A stretch of 64,000 nucleotides of DNA from positions 1 through 64,000 of the forward strand of contig JAIPBT010000006.1 in the NCBI GenBank assembly GCA_021738565.1, in the 5' to 3' direction. A model generated the notes under the pieces. The model was given only the letters and a program-made list of their open reading frames with translations, had not been told where the DNA came from and did no database searches. This document shows positions 49,629 through 58,930 of this stretch, piece by piece. The position numbers were made by a program, and so were the translations under genes. The DNA is from Bacteroidales bacterium. Its GTDB lineage: Bacteria > Bacteroidota > Bacteroidia > Bacteroidales > GCA-2748055. Position 1 is the first letter of the stretch. The number at the start of each line of letters is the position of its first letter.

Positions 49629-50609
49629 TTATTTGATATATTTAGTAACATCATCAACGATTTCAAGCCCGGCATGTTCTCCCTTTCCTTCAAAAATAAC
49701 ATCACCTTTATTATCTGTCAATCGCACCTTTAGGTTTGCATCAAGGCTTTCAGCAATTTTCCTGCTCATTTTTCCTTGAACGGGCGCTTTCAGCTGACCG
49801 CTGACCTGCCTGAAGATTGTCACTTCCAGCCTGTACCTTGGATTGTTAAGTTCTACTTTGACAGCATCAGGTTCTATCTCCAGGTATTTGATCTTAGATC
49901 GGTTATATGTTGCAAAGCGGTATATCTTATCTGCGATCATAATAAATGACAAAAATCCCGGGAAATGGCCATTTAACCAGGGAATCCTTGCAATGGATAT
50001 CATAATGGAACAGTCATCCCGTCCTTGAAAGTGATTGCATTGAAGCCAAATCCAGTCAGAAGGCATGGACCTTCCCCAGTCCTTCTCAATATATCCCTTG
50101 CCCCCGGTGAAATCGACAGTTTCACCATTGATATTCAATAACCCGTTAAGGCTGTGATTCATTGATACAATTCCGTGATAACATTCCATGAAGGGTGCGT
50201 AGGTATACCATCCCATGATGCCGGGGGCAAGAAGTTTTTGCGGATACAATGAGATCTTGTTATACAGGATCTGTCCCTCGATCGAATATTTCTCTCCTGA
50301 AAGGTCCATCTCAATATGGTTCTGCGTGATTGTATTATTTCCGATGGATACCCTGAGCCGTTTCCTGTCATATGAAAAACCCTCTATTGCAAAACGGATG
50401 TAATCAGTATCACCACTCTTTCCGTTGATTACCTGTATAAAACTATGCGGATCATCGGAATGTGATACACCGAAAATAAACGACCAGATATACTTGCCTT
50501 GCAGGTCAACATGCTTGTAATACCAACCTTCGAAATAATTCTTATGATTTCTTCTCCCCTGATAAACCGGCGGGTGAAAAAGCCTGGGAAAAAATGCAGG
50601 GAATCTCAT
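49629..50609 (-). CDS. Tocopherol cyclase-like protein
   Basis: Starting at the ATG at 50609 gives about 326 residues; the longest frame adds 16. Segments FEGWYYKHVDLQGKYIWSFI, GWYTYAPFMECYHGIVSMNHSL and YIEKDWGRSMPSDWIW match the PF14249 tocopherol-cyclase-like family (lipocalin-like fold). True tocopherol cyclases close the chromanol ring of vitamin E in phototrophs. Bacteroidota members without the rest of that pathway are of unknown substrate, probably another lipid. It is divergent from copy B and convergent with no neighbour; Tex follows upstream. Confidence 0.7.
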   Translation of the reverse strand: MRFPAFFPRLFHPPVYQGRRNHKNYFEGWYYKHVDLQGKYIWSFIFGVSHSDDPHSFIQVINGKSGDTDYIRFAIEGFSYDRKRLRVSIGNNTITQNHIEMDLSGEKYSIEGQILYNKISLYPQKLLAPGIMGWYTYAPFMECYHGIVSMNHSLNGLLNINGETVDFTGGKGYIEKDWGRSMPSDWIWLQCNHFQGRDDCSIMISIARIPWLNGHFPGFLSFIMIADKIYRFATYNRSKIKYLEIEPDAVKVELNNPRYRLEVTIFRQVSGQLKAPVQGKMSRKIAESLDANLKVRLTDNKGDVIFEGKGEHAGLEIVDDVTKYIK

Positions 50610-50803
50610 TGATCTGGCATAATTGGTGCTACCGGAAAGATAGTAAAAATATGACACCGAAAACCGGCATCGGAGAATCTCAGGATGGTATAAATTAAAT
50701 ACGTCATAATACCCTCAAGCACTGGCGCAAAAAAAAAGAATGAACAGAACCCTGGTTTCAGATCAGGGTGAGAGGTCAAAATAGATCATACTGCAAATGC
50801 AAA

Positions 50804-52942
50804 TCAGCTTCCAAACTGCCGTACTCCTTTCATTGCCAGACTGATTCTGTTGCGTTTCTCATCAACATCAAGTACTTTAACCCGCACTTTTTGATTGATT
50901 TTGACCACATCATTGGGATCTTTTACAAACCGGTCAGCCAACTGGGAGATATGCACCAGTCCGTCCTGTTTCACTCCTACGTCAACGAAGGCACCGAAAT
51001 TGGTAATGTTTGTCACCAGTCCGGGAAGTTCCATACCAGGATTCAGATCTGAGACGTTCATAACATCTTTGGAGAATTCAAATACCTGGATATCCTCTCT
51101 GGGATCACGTCCCGGTTTTTTCAACTCCGCAACAATATCCTTTAATGTTGGAATGCCGATGTTTCCAGATACATAGGTGTTGATATCCAGGGAATCGATC
51201 ATGGACTCACTTTTGATCAATTCATCCAGATCGCATCCAAGATCACCGGCCATCCGTTCTACAACAAAATAGCTTTCCGGGTGGACAGCCGAATTATCCA
51301 GTGGGTGGATGGCATTGCGAATGCGGAGGAATCCGGCACATTGTTCAAAAGCCTTATCTCCCATACGCGGAACCGACCTTAGGGATTCTCTCGAAGCAAA
51401 CGGTCCGTTTTCTTTTCTGAAATTGATGATGTTTTTAGAAAGTACAGGACCAAGTCCGGAAACATAATTCAGCAGGTGGTGACTGGCGGTATTTACATCA
51501 ACTCCTACCATGTTAACACAACTTTCCACCACTTCGTCCAGCCCCTTCTTCAGCATTCCCTGATCAACATCATGCTGGTATTGCCCCACTCCAATAGACC
51601 TGGGTTCGATCTTTACAAGTTCTGCCAACGGATCCATCAGTCGCCGCCCGATGCTTACAGCTCCCCTGACCGTCACATCATAATCAGGAAATTCTTCTCT
51701 TGCAACCTTCGATGCAGAATATATGGATGCTCCTGCTTCATTAACAACATACACCTGCACATCCTCCGGCATCCTGACCAGCCTGATGAACCGTTCGGTC
51801 TCCCTGCTGGCAGTTCCGTTTCCAATGGCGATGGCCTGAATTTTATACTGCTGAAGGAGGGCGCTTATTTTCTTTGAGGCGCCTGACCTGTCGGATTGCG
51901 GAGGATGCGGATAAACAGCGGCATTGTGCAACAGGTTTCCCTGTGCGTTGAGACAAACGACCTTGCATCCGGTCCGGTACCCCGGATCAATGGCCAGTAT
52001 GCGTTTTTCTCCCAACGGTGAAGCAAGCAACAACTGTCTCAGGTTTTCAGCAAATACACGTATGGCTTCCTCATCTGCCTTCTCCTTGGAGTCTGACTTG
52101 AATTCATTTTCAATGGATGGAGCAAGCAGGCGCTTGTATGCATCGCGAACGGCAAGCTCCACCTGGATCGATACATCATTATTTCCCTTTAAAAAAAAAT
52201 GAAAGAGATCATCCAATACTTTTGATGCAACTGGTTCGATGGTCACTTTTAAAAACCCTTCTGTTTCTCCCCTCCTGATGGCAAGTATGCGATGACTCGG
52301 ACATTTCCTCAACGGTTCATGGTAGTTAAAATAATCCCTGTATTTTGAACCTTCTTCCTCTTTTCCCTTTGCCACTTTTGAATAAATAACGGCTTCCCTG
52401 GTAAAATGCTGCCTCACAATGTTCCTTGCACGTTGGTTCTCATTGATCCATTCGGCGATAATATCCCTTGCTCCCTCCAAGGCTTCTTCAACTGTTGGAA
52501 CCTCGTCGCTTATGAATTCTGATGCACGCTGATCAAGCGACATTTCCTGCTGTTTCATAATGACCTTCGCCAGCGGTTCCAAACCTTTTCCCCTTGCCAC
52601 ACTGGCCCTGGTTTTCTTTTTGGGCTTATAAGGAAGATAAATATCCTCCAGCGCTTTCGGATCAAGTGTATCTTCTATCTGCTTGCGAAGCTCATCGGTA
52701 AGATTTCCCTGGGTGTCAATTGTTTTTAGGATATATTGCTGTCTTTTTTCCAATTCCTTCAATTGCTCGTATGTATCCCTGACCCCTGCCAACTGAAGTT
52801 CATCCATACTTCCGGTTCGCTCCTTGCGATATCGGCTGATAAACGGAATGGTTGCCCCTTCATTGATAAGTTCAAGGGTGTTCTTAACCTGCACCAGTCC
52901 AAGATTTAGCTTACTCGCAATTATCTCTTCATATATGATCAT
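50804..52942 (-). CDS. tex: Tex transcription accessory / RNA-binding protein
   Basis: The ATG at 52942 with an AAGGA-like sequence is preferred over the upstream in-frame start at 52981. The 712-residue protein has the Tex N-terminal domain (ILKTIDTQGNLTDELRKQI), an YqgF/RuvC-like fold (RILAIDPGYRTGCKVVCLN), helix-hairpin-helix motifs (VSGLGPVLSKNII) and a C-terminal S1 domain (VTNITNFGAFVDVGVKQDGLVHISQL). Tex binds structured RNA and DNA and influences transcription and stress tolerance. Monocistronic, length normal. Confidence 0.93.
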   Translation of the reverse strand: MIIYEEIIASKLNLGLVQVKNTLELINEGATIPFISRYRKERTGSMDELQLAGVRDTYEQLKELEKRQQYILKTIDTQGNLTDELRKQIEDTLDPKALEDIYLPYKPKKKTRASVARGKGLEPLAKVIMKQQEMSLDQRASEFISDEVPTVEEALEGARDIIAEWINENQRARNIVRQHFTREAVIYSKVAKGKEEEGSKYRDYFNYHEPLRKCPSHRILAIRRGETEGFLKVTIEPVASKVLDDLFHFFLKGNNDVSIQVELAVRDAYKRLLAPSIENEFKSDSKEKADEEAIRVFAENLRQLLLASPLGEKRILAIDPGYRTGCKVVCLNAQGNLLHNAAVYPHPPQSDRSGASKKISALLQQYKIQAIAIGNGTASRETERFIRLVRMPEDVQVYVVNEAGASIYSASKVAREEFPDYDVTVRGAVSIGRRLMDPLAELVKIEPRSIGVGQYQHDVDQGMLKKGLDEVVESCVNMVGVDVNTASHHLLNYVSGLGPVLSKNIINFRKENGPFASRESLRSVPRMGDKAFEQCAGFLRIRNAIHPLDNSAVHPESYFVVERMAGDLGCDLDELIKSESMIDSLDINTYVSGNIGIPTLKDIVAELKKPGRDPREDIQVFEFSKDVMNVSDLNPGMELPGLVTNITNFGAFVDVGVKQDGLVHISQLADRFVKDPNDVVKINQKVRVKVLDVDEKRNRISLAMKGVRQFGS

Positions 52943-53029
52943 ATTTTTCCTTCTTTTACCATCAAAATTAATGTAATTCACTAAATATTCTTCTGCATTA
53001 CCAAAAAATGAAACCTACATGACCAAATA

Positions 53030-53051
53030 TAGTTTCTGTCCATAATGTCCG
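53030..53051. repeat. Dispersed-repeat fragment, left end only
   Basis: TAGTTTCTGTCCATAATGTCC matches the first 22 bases of copy A with one mismatch, but no right end follows before copy C. It looks like a truncated copy. Confidence 0.65.
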
Positions 53052-53104
53052 ATATACTCATACATTTTTAAATGGCACTAATCTTAAATTAATCGAAATT
53101 TTCC

Positions 53105-53112
53105 TATTTTTG
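53105..53112 (+). promoter_or_regulatory. Possible Bacteroidota -7 box upstream of rpe
   Basis: TATTTTTG fits TAnnTTTG and lies about 155 bases before the rpe start, with repeat copy C in between. Spacing to a -33 element is unclear. Confidence 0.25.
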
Positions 53113-53145
53113 AATTATGATTATTGTGAATTACAAACGTTTAAC

Positions 53146-53250
53146 TAGTGTCTGTCTATAATGCCCATAATCTTCGTTGTTGCTCCGCACGCCTTGATCT
53201 CGAACATTCGCTTCGCAGAGCTCGCAAGCTCGGTTTTGATCCAGCCACTA
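53146..53250. repeat. Dispersed inverted-repeat element, copy C (divergent centre)
   Basis: Begins TAGTGTCTGTCTATAATG, as copy A does, and ends TTTTGATCCAGCCACT (the last 12 bases GATCCAGCCACT equal copy A), but the middle is unrelated and contains its own GAGCTCGCAAGCTC foldback. The right terminal repeat is missing. It lies just upstream of rpe. Confidence 0.65.
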
Positions 53251-53267
53251 ACTAAAATATTTTTTAA

Positions 53268-53918
53268 GTGAATCATCTCATAGCCCCATCCATACTGAAT
53301 GCAGATCTGCTTCGTTTGGGAGAAGTAATCGCCATGCTCAATGAAAGTCAGGCTGACATGATCCACCTGGACATCATGGATGGTGTTTTTGTGCCCAATC
53401 TTTCATTTGGTTTCCCGATAATTAAGCAGATCAAGTCTGTAGCCGGGAAGCCCCTGGATGTGCACCTGATGATTGCGGATCCAAACAGGTATATTGAGAG
53501 ATACAGGGAATCCGGCGCTGATTATCTGACTGTTCATTATGAAGTCTGCGAGGACCTTGCAGCGACATTGAAAAGGATATCAGGAGCCGGAATGAAAGCA
53601 TCTGTTTCTGTAAAACCCAAAACCGATGTTGCCCTCCTGAAACCTTTTCTTGAATACCTTGATATGGTTCTGATAATGACAGTTGAACCTGGTTACGGCG
53701 GACAGGAATTCATTGAAACCTCTTTTGAAAAAATCAGATTGCTCAGGAAGTTGATTGATGAAGCCGGGACCGGTACTTTGATCGAGGTGGATGGCGGGAT
53801 CGGAATGGATAACCTGGAACAATTAAGGGATGCAGGCGCAAATGTCTTTGTGATCGGAACCTCTATCTTCAGTGCTGAAAATCCTTTGAAGATGATCTCT
53901 GAACTTAAGAATCTATAG
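53268..53918 (+). CDS. rpe: Ribulose-phosphate 3-epimerase
   Basis: The 216-residue TIM-barrel enzyme starts at a GTG (53268): NHLIAPSILNADLLRLGE. HLDIMDGVFVPNLSFG contains the catalytic Asp and metal ligands, TVHYE the second His, VEPGYGGQ the conserved loop, and DGGIGMDN the other Asp. It interconverts ribulose-5-phosphate and xylulose-5-phosphate in the pentose phosphate pathway. It is shorter than some homologues only by the C-terminal tail. Its TAG stop is also the first three bases of the small repeat at 53916. Confidence 0.94.
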   Translation: MNHLIAPSILNADLLRLGEVIAMLNESQADMIHLDIMDGVFVPNLSFGFPIIKQIKSVAGKPLDVHLMIADPNRYIERYRESGADYLTVHYEVCEDLAATLKRISGAGMKASVSVKPKTDVALLKPFLEYLDMVLIMTVEPGYGGQEFIETSFEKIRLLRKLIDEAGTGTLIEVDGGIGMDNLEQLRDAGANVFVIGTSIFSAENPLKMISELKNL

Positions 53919-53938
53919 TGTCTGTCCAGTAGACTCTA
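53916..53938. repeat. Minimal dispersed-repeat element supplying two stop codons
   Basis: TAGTGTCTGTCC (left end of the element family) is followed after one base by AGTAGACTCTA (right end), with the internal sequence deleted. The left TAG is the rpe stop codon and, on the minus strand, the right CTA supplies the stop codon of the gene at 53936-55141. Confidence 0.7.
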
Positions 53939-55141
53939 TAGTCCCCTGGCAAAATCTTCCAGGTAACTGAAATGATCCGTTAGTTTGCCTTTCCTTGCGA
54001 TTGTAGCCCTGTCGATCATCCCCTGATCTCCCCTGCCGGTAAGGGCCGGAAATACATGAGCTGACAGCGCCCTCCCAAAATCCTCCGAAGCATCCCTGGG
54101 CAATTCCCCTGGTAAATTGTCCACTGCCATCACGGTAATGACGCCATCACCAAAGGTACACTTTGCTTCCTTCTCTTCAACAGGGTCGTAACCATACAGT
54201 GGATCCCCGATAGTGGAAGCCCTTGTGGTTGATGCAATTGGGCCGTTTATGTCGCAGCTTATATCAGCGATAACCTGCAGGGGCAATCCGGGAATCCGCA
54301 AGTCCTCATTTCCAAGAATCACCGGGGAACGCGGATCCCAGTAATGACAGGCCATATAAATATCCGTGACCATTGCAAAAGGTAGGAATGCATTTTCATA
54401 TTCTTCGGGAAAACTGATGAAATGATTAAAATCAAAATCCTGTCCGGTGGGATGCTTCGTGTAATGCCACGGATCAAGGCGGCTGAATACAGGACGATCG
54501 CGCATTCCGCTCAAATACGCTTCCGGAGAAACTTCCATGATACCTGCTGCTTTTAGCATCTCAACGGCGCCCAGGGCCACTCGCCCGCCACCTGTCATTG
54601 CTATCCTTACATCACCAGGATGAATACCAGCCAGTTGCTGCCTGACCCCGGCAAGACCTTCCAGTTTCCATGCAGGCCGCAAACGGTATGTATTATTGCG
54701 CAAACCATAGGCCCTCAACCCATTGTAAGCACCTACGATACCGGCCCACCTGCCAAATGCCACAATACGGGTATTGTCTGCCCCGGTAAGGTATTCATAA
54801 TCGATCAGCGTAATATTTTTATCCAGGACCTGTTGCAGCAATTCTCGGTTGTAGGGTTGTTCCTTGGCAGTATGTGAGAAAAAAAGGTAGGTCTTCTCTT
54901 CAGTCAACTTATCTACTGCCACCTCTTTTACACCAAGAAGGAGATCGCAATCTGCAAGGTTGTCCGCTAATTTTATCCCTGCTTCTATGTATTCATCATC
55001 TGTAAAACATCGGTCATCCGAGGGCTGAACAACAATCTCAAGTTCATCATGACTTTTCATTAATTCCCTGCACTGTGCCGGAGAAAGTGGAACACGTTTA
55101 TCTGGCGGTATTTTTGTCTCTTTCAGGATGCCTGCTTTCAT
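53936..55141 (-). CDS. AlaDH/PNT-fold dehydrogenase, saccharopine-dehydrogenase-like
   Basis: The 401-residue protein has the N-terminal domain of alanine dehydrogenase/NAD transhydrogenase (GILKETKIPPDKRVPLSP, then YLFFSHTAKEQPYN with the catalytic His-Lys region) and a dinucleotide-binding segment MTGGGRVALGAVEML. GRWAGIVGAYNGLRAYG (about 132-148) is typical of the lysine-forming saccharopine dehydrogenase subgroup rather than alanine dehydrogenase. It probably oxidises or reductively aminates an amino acid with NAD. No lysine-pathway neighbours are present, so function is inference. Confidence 0.7.
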   Translation of the reverse strand: MKAGILKETKIPPDKRVPLSPAQCRELMKSHDELEIVVQPSDDRCFTDDEYIEAGIKLADNLADCDLLLGVKEVAVDKLTEEKTYLFFSHTAKEQPYNRELLQQVLDKNITLIDYEYLTGADNTRIVAFGRWAGIVGAYNGLRAYGLRNNTYRLRPAWKLEGLAGVRQQLAGIHPGDVRIAMTGGGRVALGAVEMLKAAGIMEVSPEAYLSGMRDRPVFSRLDPWHYTKHPTGQDFDFNHFISFPEEYENAFLPFAMVTDIYMACHYWDPRSPVILGNEDLRIPGLPLQVIADISCDINGPIASTTRASTIGDPLYGYDPVEEKEAKCTFGDGVITVMAVDNLPGELPRDASEDFGRALSAHVFPALTGRGDQGMIDRATIARKGKLTDHFSYLEDFARGL

Positions 55142-55337
55142 ATATTTCGAATTTTCGTATGTATACTTAATAAGTCAGAAAATTAATTTAACCATTTGCA
55201 CTACAACAATAAAAGGCCTGTTCAAGTTGCCCCCGGGTCTGTATGCCATCATCACCGTGAACCAAAATTTCAATAAATGAAAAAGTGCAATTTAAAATTA
55301 AAAAAGTTCGGGCCCATCTACAAAAACTAAAAATAAT

Positions 55338-55345
55338 TACTTTTG
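55338..55345 (+). promoter_or_regulatory. Bacteroidota-type -7 box upstream of the nuclease gene
   Basis: TACTTTTG fits TAnnTTTG and is 28 bases before the ATG at 55373. A good -33 TTTG is not obvious. Confidence 0.45.
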
Positions 55346-55372
55346 AGCCTTACATTGAGCTGAATTTAAATT

Positions 55373-56482
55373 ATGAAACGAAATAAATCCCTGGTTATTC
55401 CGGTTGCACTTATCATTCTTCTTACACTTACAAGCTGGGGTAAGTCAGGACACTCGATCATCAGCTTCAGAATCAATTTGTCCTTCAATTATGAAATGTC
55501 CTTCTTTAATGACTGGGTATTCTATCTTTCAGAACATGCCTCAGATGCAGATGAACGGAAGAAATATGATTCCAATGAAGCACCGAGGCACTATATTGAT
55601 ATTGATAATTATCCGGATTTTATTGCAGATGGAAGCATTAATCAGTCGCTCGATTCCTGTATCAATGCATATGGTGAGGATTTTGTTGCCGGTAACGGTT
55701 TTTTACCCTGGGCTACAGCAGCCATGTACGATTCAGTCGTGAATTGCCTGAAAAGAGAAGATTGGGCTAATGCCAAAAAATATGCTGCCGATCTCGGGCA
55801 TTACGTGGCGGACGGTCACATGCCCATGCATCTGACAAGGAACTATGATGGTCAGTTTTCGGGCAATAAAGGCATCCACGCAAGGTACGAAATCACCTTA
55901 ATCAATAAGATCAGTGATCAGATCATTTACGAAGGCACCCCAGCATCCATTATTGAGGATGTTGAAGGTTATGTTTTTAATTACATATACAGAAATTATT
56001 CATATGTGGATTCCATTCTTATAGCCGATGACTATGCCGCTGAAATGGCAAACGGGAATACTTCAGATCTCTATTACAATGCACTTTGGGATCGCACGGA
56101 AAACATTACGAACGAGTTATTCAGCAGGGCTTCCAATGCAATTGCAGAGCTCCTGTACACTGCCTGGAAAGAGGCAGGTAAACCGGGAAGTTCCACAACC
56201 GGAGAAATCAATGATGATGCAACCGGATTGTCATTGCAGCTTTTTCCCAACCCTGTCAGGGATCATTTGAATGTATCCTTTAAATCTCCCGATCAGTCAC
56301 CATTCAATGCCACCATATTCAATGCAAAGGGGCAACCCGAGAAATACTTCAATGATCATGAAATTACTCCCGGTCCTCAGAATTTCAGGTGGAGCACGGA
56401 AAGCCTTGGCAATGGAACCTATTTGTTTGTAGTGAGAACAGAGAACAATTGGAGTTCGAAAATATTCATGGTCGCACGGTAA
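55373..56482 (+). CDS. Secreted zinc-dependent P1/PLC-type nuclease with T9SS domain
   Basis: The 369-residue protein has a signal peptide (about 1-21) whose predicted cleavage leaves WGKSGHSII at the mature N-terminus; in S1/P1 nucleases and zinc phospholipases C the N-terminal Trp is a zinc ligand. Other ligands are in RHYIDIDNYPDF and LGHYVADGHMPMH. From about residue 285 the LQLFPNPVRDHLNVSF motif starts a type A T9SS sorting domain, so it is a secreted surface or extracellular enzyme. Whether it cuts nucleic acids or phospholipids cannot be told. Confidence 0.82.
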   Translation: MKRNKSLVIPVALIILLTLTSWGKSGHSIISFRINLSFNYEMSFFNDWVFYLSEHASDADERKKYDSNEAPRHYIDIDNYPDFIADGSINQSLDSCINAYGEDFVAGNGFLPWATAAMYDSVVNCLKREDWANAKKYAADLGHYVADGHMPMHLTRNYDGQFSGNKGIHARYEITLINKISDQIIYEGTPASIIEDVEGYVFNYIYRNYSYVDSILIADDYAAEMANGNTSDLYYNALWDRTENITNELFSRASNAIAELLYTAWKEAGKPGSSTTGEINDDATGLSLQLFPNPVRDHLNVSFKSPDQSPFNATIFNAKGQPEKYFNDHEITPGPQNFRWSTESLGNGTYLFVVRTENNWSSKIFMVAR

Positions 56483-56676
56483 ACACCGTTACCTGTAATG
56501 AGCCCTTTGTCTTTCAGAAAGCTGCTTCTGTCCATAGTCAAGCCGGCCTGCAAGGTCATCATGTTGTTCAAATAGCGATAAACCAATTGTTATCCCCGGC
56601 AATTCAATTGCAGTAATTACAAAATCGACCCCTTAATATTAACATGTTTTATAGCATATATTATTTATAAGTTTTC

Positions 56677-56684
56677 TATCTTTG
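56677..56684 (+). promoter_or_regulatory. Bacteroidota-type promoter before the leucine operon
   Basis: TATCTTTG is a close match to the TAnnTTTG -7 element, 74 bases before the leuC start. The untranslated leader has no obvious leucine-rich leader peptide or attenuator. Confidence 0.55.
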
Positions 56685-56757
56685 CAGCTCCCTCCCTGAT
56701 CATCATATCAAGGGAACAGTATCTATTTGGATTCATGAATTAAAAAAACTGAGAAAA

Positions 56758-58158
56758 TTGGCAGGAAAAACATTATTTGATAAGGTATGGGACGCTCATG
56801 TTGTGCAGGAGATACCAAAGGGTCCAGGTGTTGTATACATAGACAAGCACCTGATCCACGAGGTAACAAGTCCGCAGGCATTTGCCGGGCTGGATGCAAG
56901 GGGGCTCAAAGTGTTTCGTCCCCGGAACACAGTTGCTACGGTCGATCACAATGTACCCACAGTCAACCAGGAACTTTCAATTAAGGATGAATTATCCAGG
57001 TTCCAGGTAAACAAATTATCGGAGAACTGCAGGAACCACGGGGTTGACCTGTATGGACTGAACCATCCCTACCAGGGAATCGTACATGTGATCGGTCCGG
57101 AATTGGGCATCACGCAACCAGGAATGACAATCGTATGTGGTGATTCACACACATCAACCCACGGTGCCTTTGGAAGCGTTGCTTTTGGTATCGGAACAAG
57201 TGAAGTGGAAATGGTACTTGCTACGCAGTGTATACTTCAGCCCAAACCAAAAAAGATGCGCATCAATATTGAGGGAAAATTACACAAAGGGGTCAGGGCG
57301 AAAGACATCATACTGTACATCATATCCCGTATATCCACAAGTGGTGGAACAGGCTATTTCATTGAATATGCCGGATCAGCAATACGAAGCCTTTCCATGG
57401 AAGGAAGGATGACCATCTGCAACATGAGTATTGAAAGCGGGGCACGTGGCGGACTTATTGCGCCTGATGAGGTTACTTATGATTATCTCAGGGGAAGGGA
57501 GTTCGCTCCTTCAGGGACAGACTTCGATAAAGCTGTTGAACAGTGGGAAGCATTAAAAAACGATCCTGATGCAGTATTTGACAAAGAGTTACATTTTGCG
57601 GCCGAAGATATCCGGCCCATGATCACCTACGGGACCAATCCCGGAATGGGAACAATGATCAGAGGATCAATTCCGGGGGAGGAAGAATTGGAGATTGAGA
57701 GCATCAACAGTTTCAGAAAATCGATGCAATACATGGATTTCAGACCCGGGGCGAAGATTGAGGGAACCCCGGTTGACTATGTATTTGTCGGTAGCTGCAC
57801 AAATGGAAGGATCGAGGACCTTCGTGAGTTCGCAAATTTTGTTAAAGGCAAAAAGAGAGCATCAAACATTACCGCCTGGATCGTTCCCGGATCAAAACAG
57901 GTTGAAAAACAGGCACTGGAAGAGGGACTGGATAAAGTGCTTGAAGCGGCGGGGTTTGAGCTCCGTCAACCCGGTTGTTCGGCCTGCCTTGCCATGAATG
58001 ATGACAAAATACCTGAAGGAAAGCTGGCAGTTTCAACTTCAAACAGGAACTTTGAAGGCCGCCAGGGGCCGGGGTCAAGGACAATGCTGGTAAGTCCGCT
58101 GACCGCAGCTGCTGTTGCTGTTACCGGAAAGGTTACAGATCCTTCTGAAATGATTTAA
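56758..58158 (+). CDS. leuC: 3-isopropylmalate dehydratase large subunit
   Basis: The 466-residue aconitase-family protein begins at a TTG (56758), the only start that places [15 protein letters not shown] correctly; upstream frame continues open without an [22 protein letters not shown] and [10 protein letters not shown] carry the cysteines that hold the [4Fe-4S] cluster. With LeuD it isomerises 2- to 3-isopropylmalate in leucine synthesis. leuD starts 12 bases after its stop. The TTG start may lower translation. Confidence 0.95.
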   Translation: MAGKTLFDKVWDAHVVQEIPKGPGVVYIDKHLIHEVTSPQAFAGLDARGLKVFRPRNTVATVDHNVPTVNQELSIKDELSRFQVNKLSENCRNHGVDLYGLNHPYQGIVHVIGPELGITQPGMTIVCGDSHTSTHGAFGSVAFGIGTSEVEMVLATQCILQPKPKKMRINIEGKLHKGVRAKDIILYIISRISTSGGTGYFIEYAGSAIRSLSMEGRMTICNMSIESGARGGLIAPDEVTYDYLRGREFAPSGTDFDKAVEQWEALKNDPDAVFDKELHFAAEDIRPMITYGTNPGMGTMIRGSIPGEEELEIESINSFRKSMQYMDFRPGAKIEGTPVDYVFVGSCTNGRIEDLREFANFVKGKKRASNITAWIVPGSKQVEKQALEEGLDKVLEAAGFELRQPGCSACLAMNDDKIPEGKLAVSTSNRNFEGRQGPGSRTMLVSPLTAAAVAVTGKVTDPSEMI

Positions 58159-58170
58159 AGAACGTTTACT

Positions 58171-58764
58171 ATGGCTATAGAAAAATTTCAAAAATTGTTA
58201 TCAACTGCCGTACCCCTGCCGATCGAGAATGTAGATACCGATCAAATCATTCCCGCCCGATTCCTGAAAGCTACCACCCGGGAGGGATTTGGCGAAAACC
58301 TTTTCAGAGACTGGAAGTTCGATAAAGCAGGGAACCCAAGGGAAGATTTTGTTCTGAACAATGACAAATACCACGGCTCTATCCTGGTGGCCGGAAAGAA
58401 TTTCGGCAGTGGATCCAGCAGGGAGCATGCTGCCTGGGCAATTTATGACTACGGATTCCGGGCTGTAGTTTCCAGCTTCTTTGCAGATATTTTTAAAAAT
58501 AATTCGCTTAACAACGGACTGTTGCCAGTGCAGGTAACTGATTCATTCCTGGCCGGATTATTCAAAGAAATTGAAGGGGATCCCAACACCAGGATAGAAA
58601 TCAACCTTATTGAACAGGTGATCAGGATCCCCGCTAAAGACATCAGTGAGAAATTTGATATCAATCCCTACAAGAAAGAGTGTCTGTTGAACGGTTACAC
58701 GGATATAGACTACCTGATCAGCATCATGGACAGGATAGAAGAATTCGAAAGAAACAGAACTTAA
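58171..58764 (+). CDS. leuD: 3-isopropylmalate dehydratase small subunit
   Basis: The 197-residue partner of LeuC has [16 protein letters not shown] at the start and [17 protein letters not shown], the loop that swivels over the substrate. Length is normal. It is separated from leuC by 12 bases, so the two are co-translated. After its stop comes an AT-rich long hairpin before the next gene. Confidence 0.95.
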   Translation: MAIEKFQKLLSTAVPLPIENVDTDQIIPARFLKATTREGFGENLFRDWKFDKAGNPREDFVLNNDKYHGSILVAGKNFGSGSSREHAAWAIYDYGFRAVVSSFFADIFKNNSLNNGLLPVQVTDSFLAGLFKEIEGDPNTRIEINLIEQVIRIPAKDISEKFDINPYKKECLLNGYTDIDYLISIMDRIEEFERNRT

Positions 58765-58787
58765 AATCCCAGCATGTCAAACTAAAA

Positions 58788-58841
58788 ATGATATTTATTA
58801 ATCATACCCTCATACTAAGGTATAATGATTAAAAATATCAT
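58788..58841. repeat. Long AT-rich hairpin between leuD and leuA-like gene
   Basis: ATGATATTTATTAATCATACC (58788-58808) pairs imperfectly with the complement reading GGTATAATGATTAAAAAT (58819 onward to 58841). It may be a partial terminator or RNA-processing site that sets the expression ratio inside the operon. Confidence 0.5.
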
Positions 58842-58930
58842 GTTAGAGCAAACCGGTTGCAACAAACCAATCAGCAGTTCAACTGCGGGCAACCGGTTAC
58901 ACGAATGATGAAATAAAAATTTTAGAACGT

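Noticed and set aside
56641-56757. Search for a leucine leader peptide or T-box attenuator before leuC
   Set aside because: No short leucine-rich frame and no alternative hairpins of the expected form were seen.
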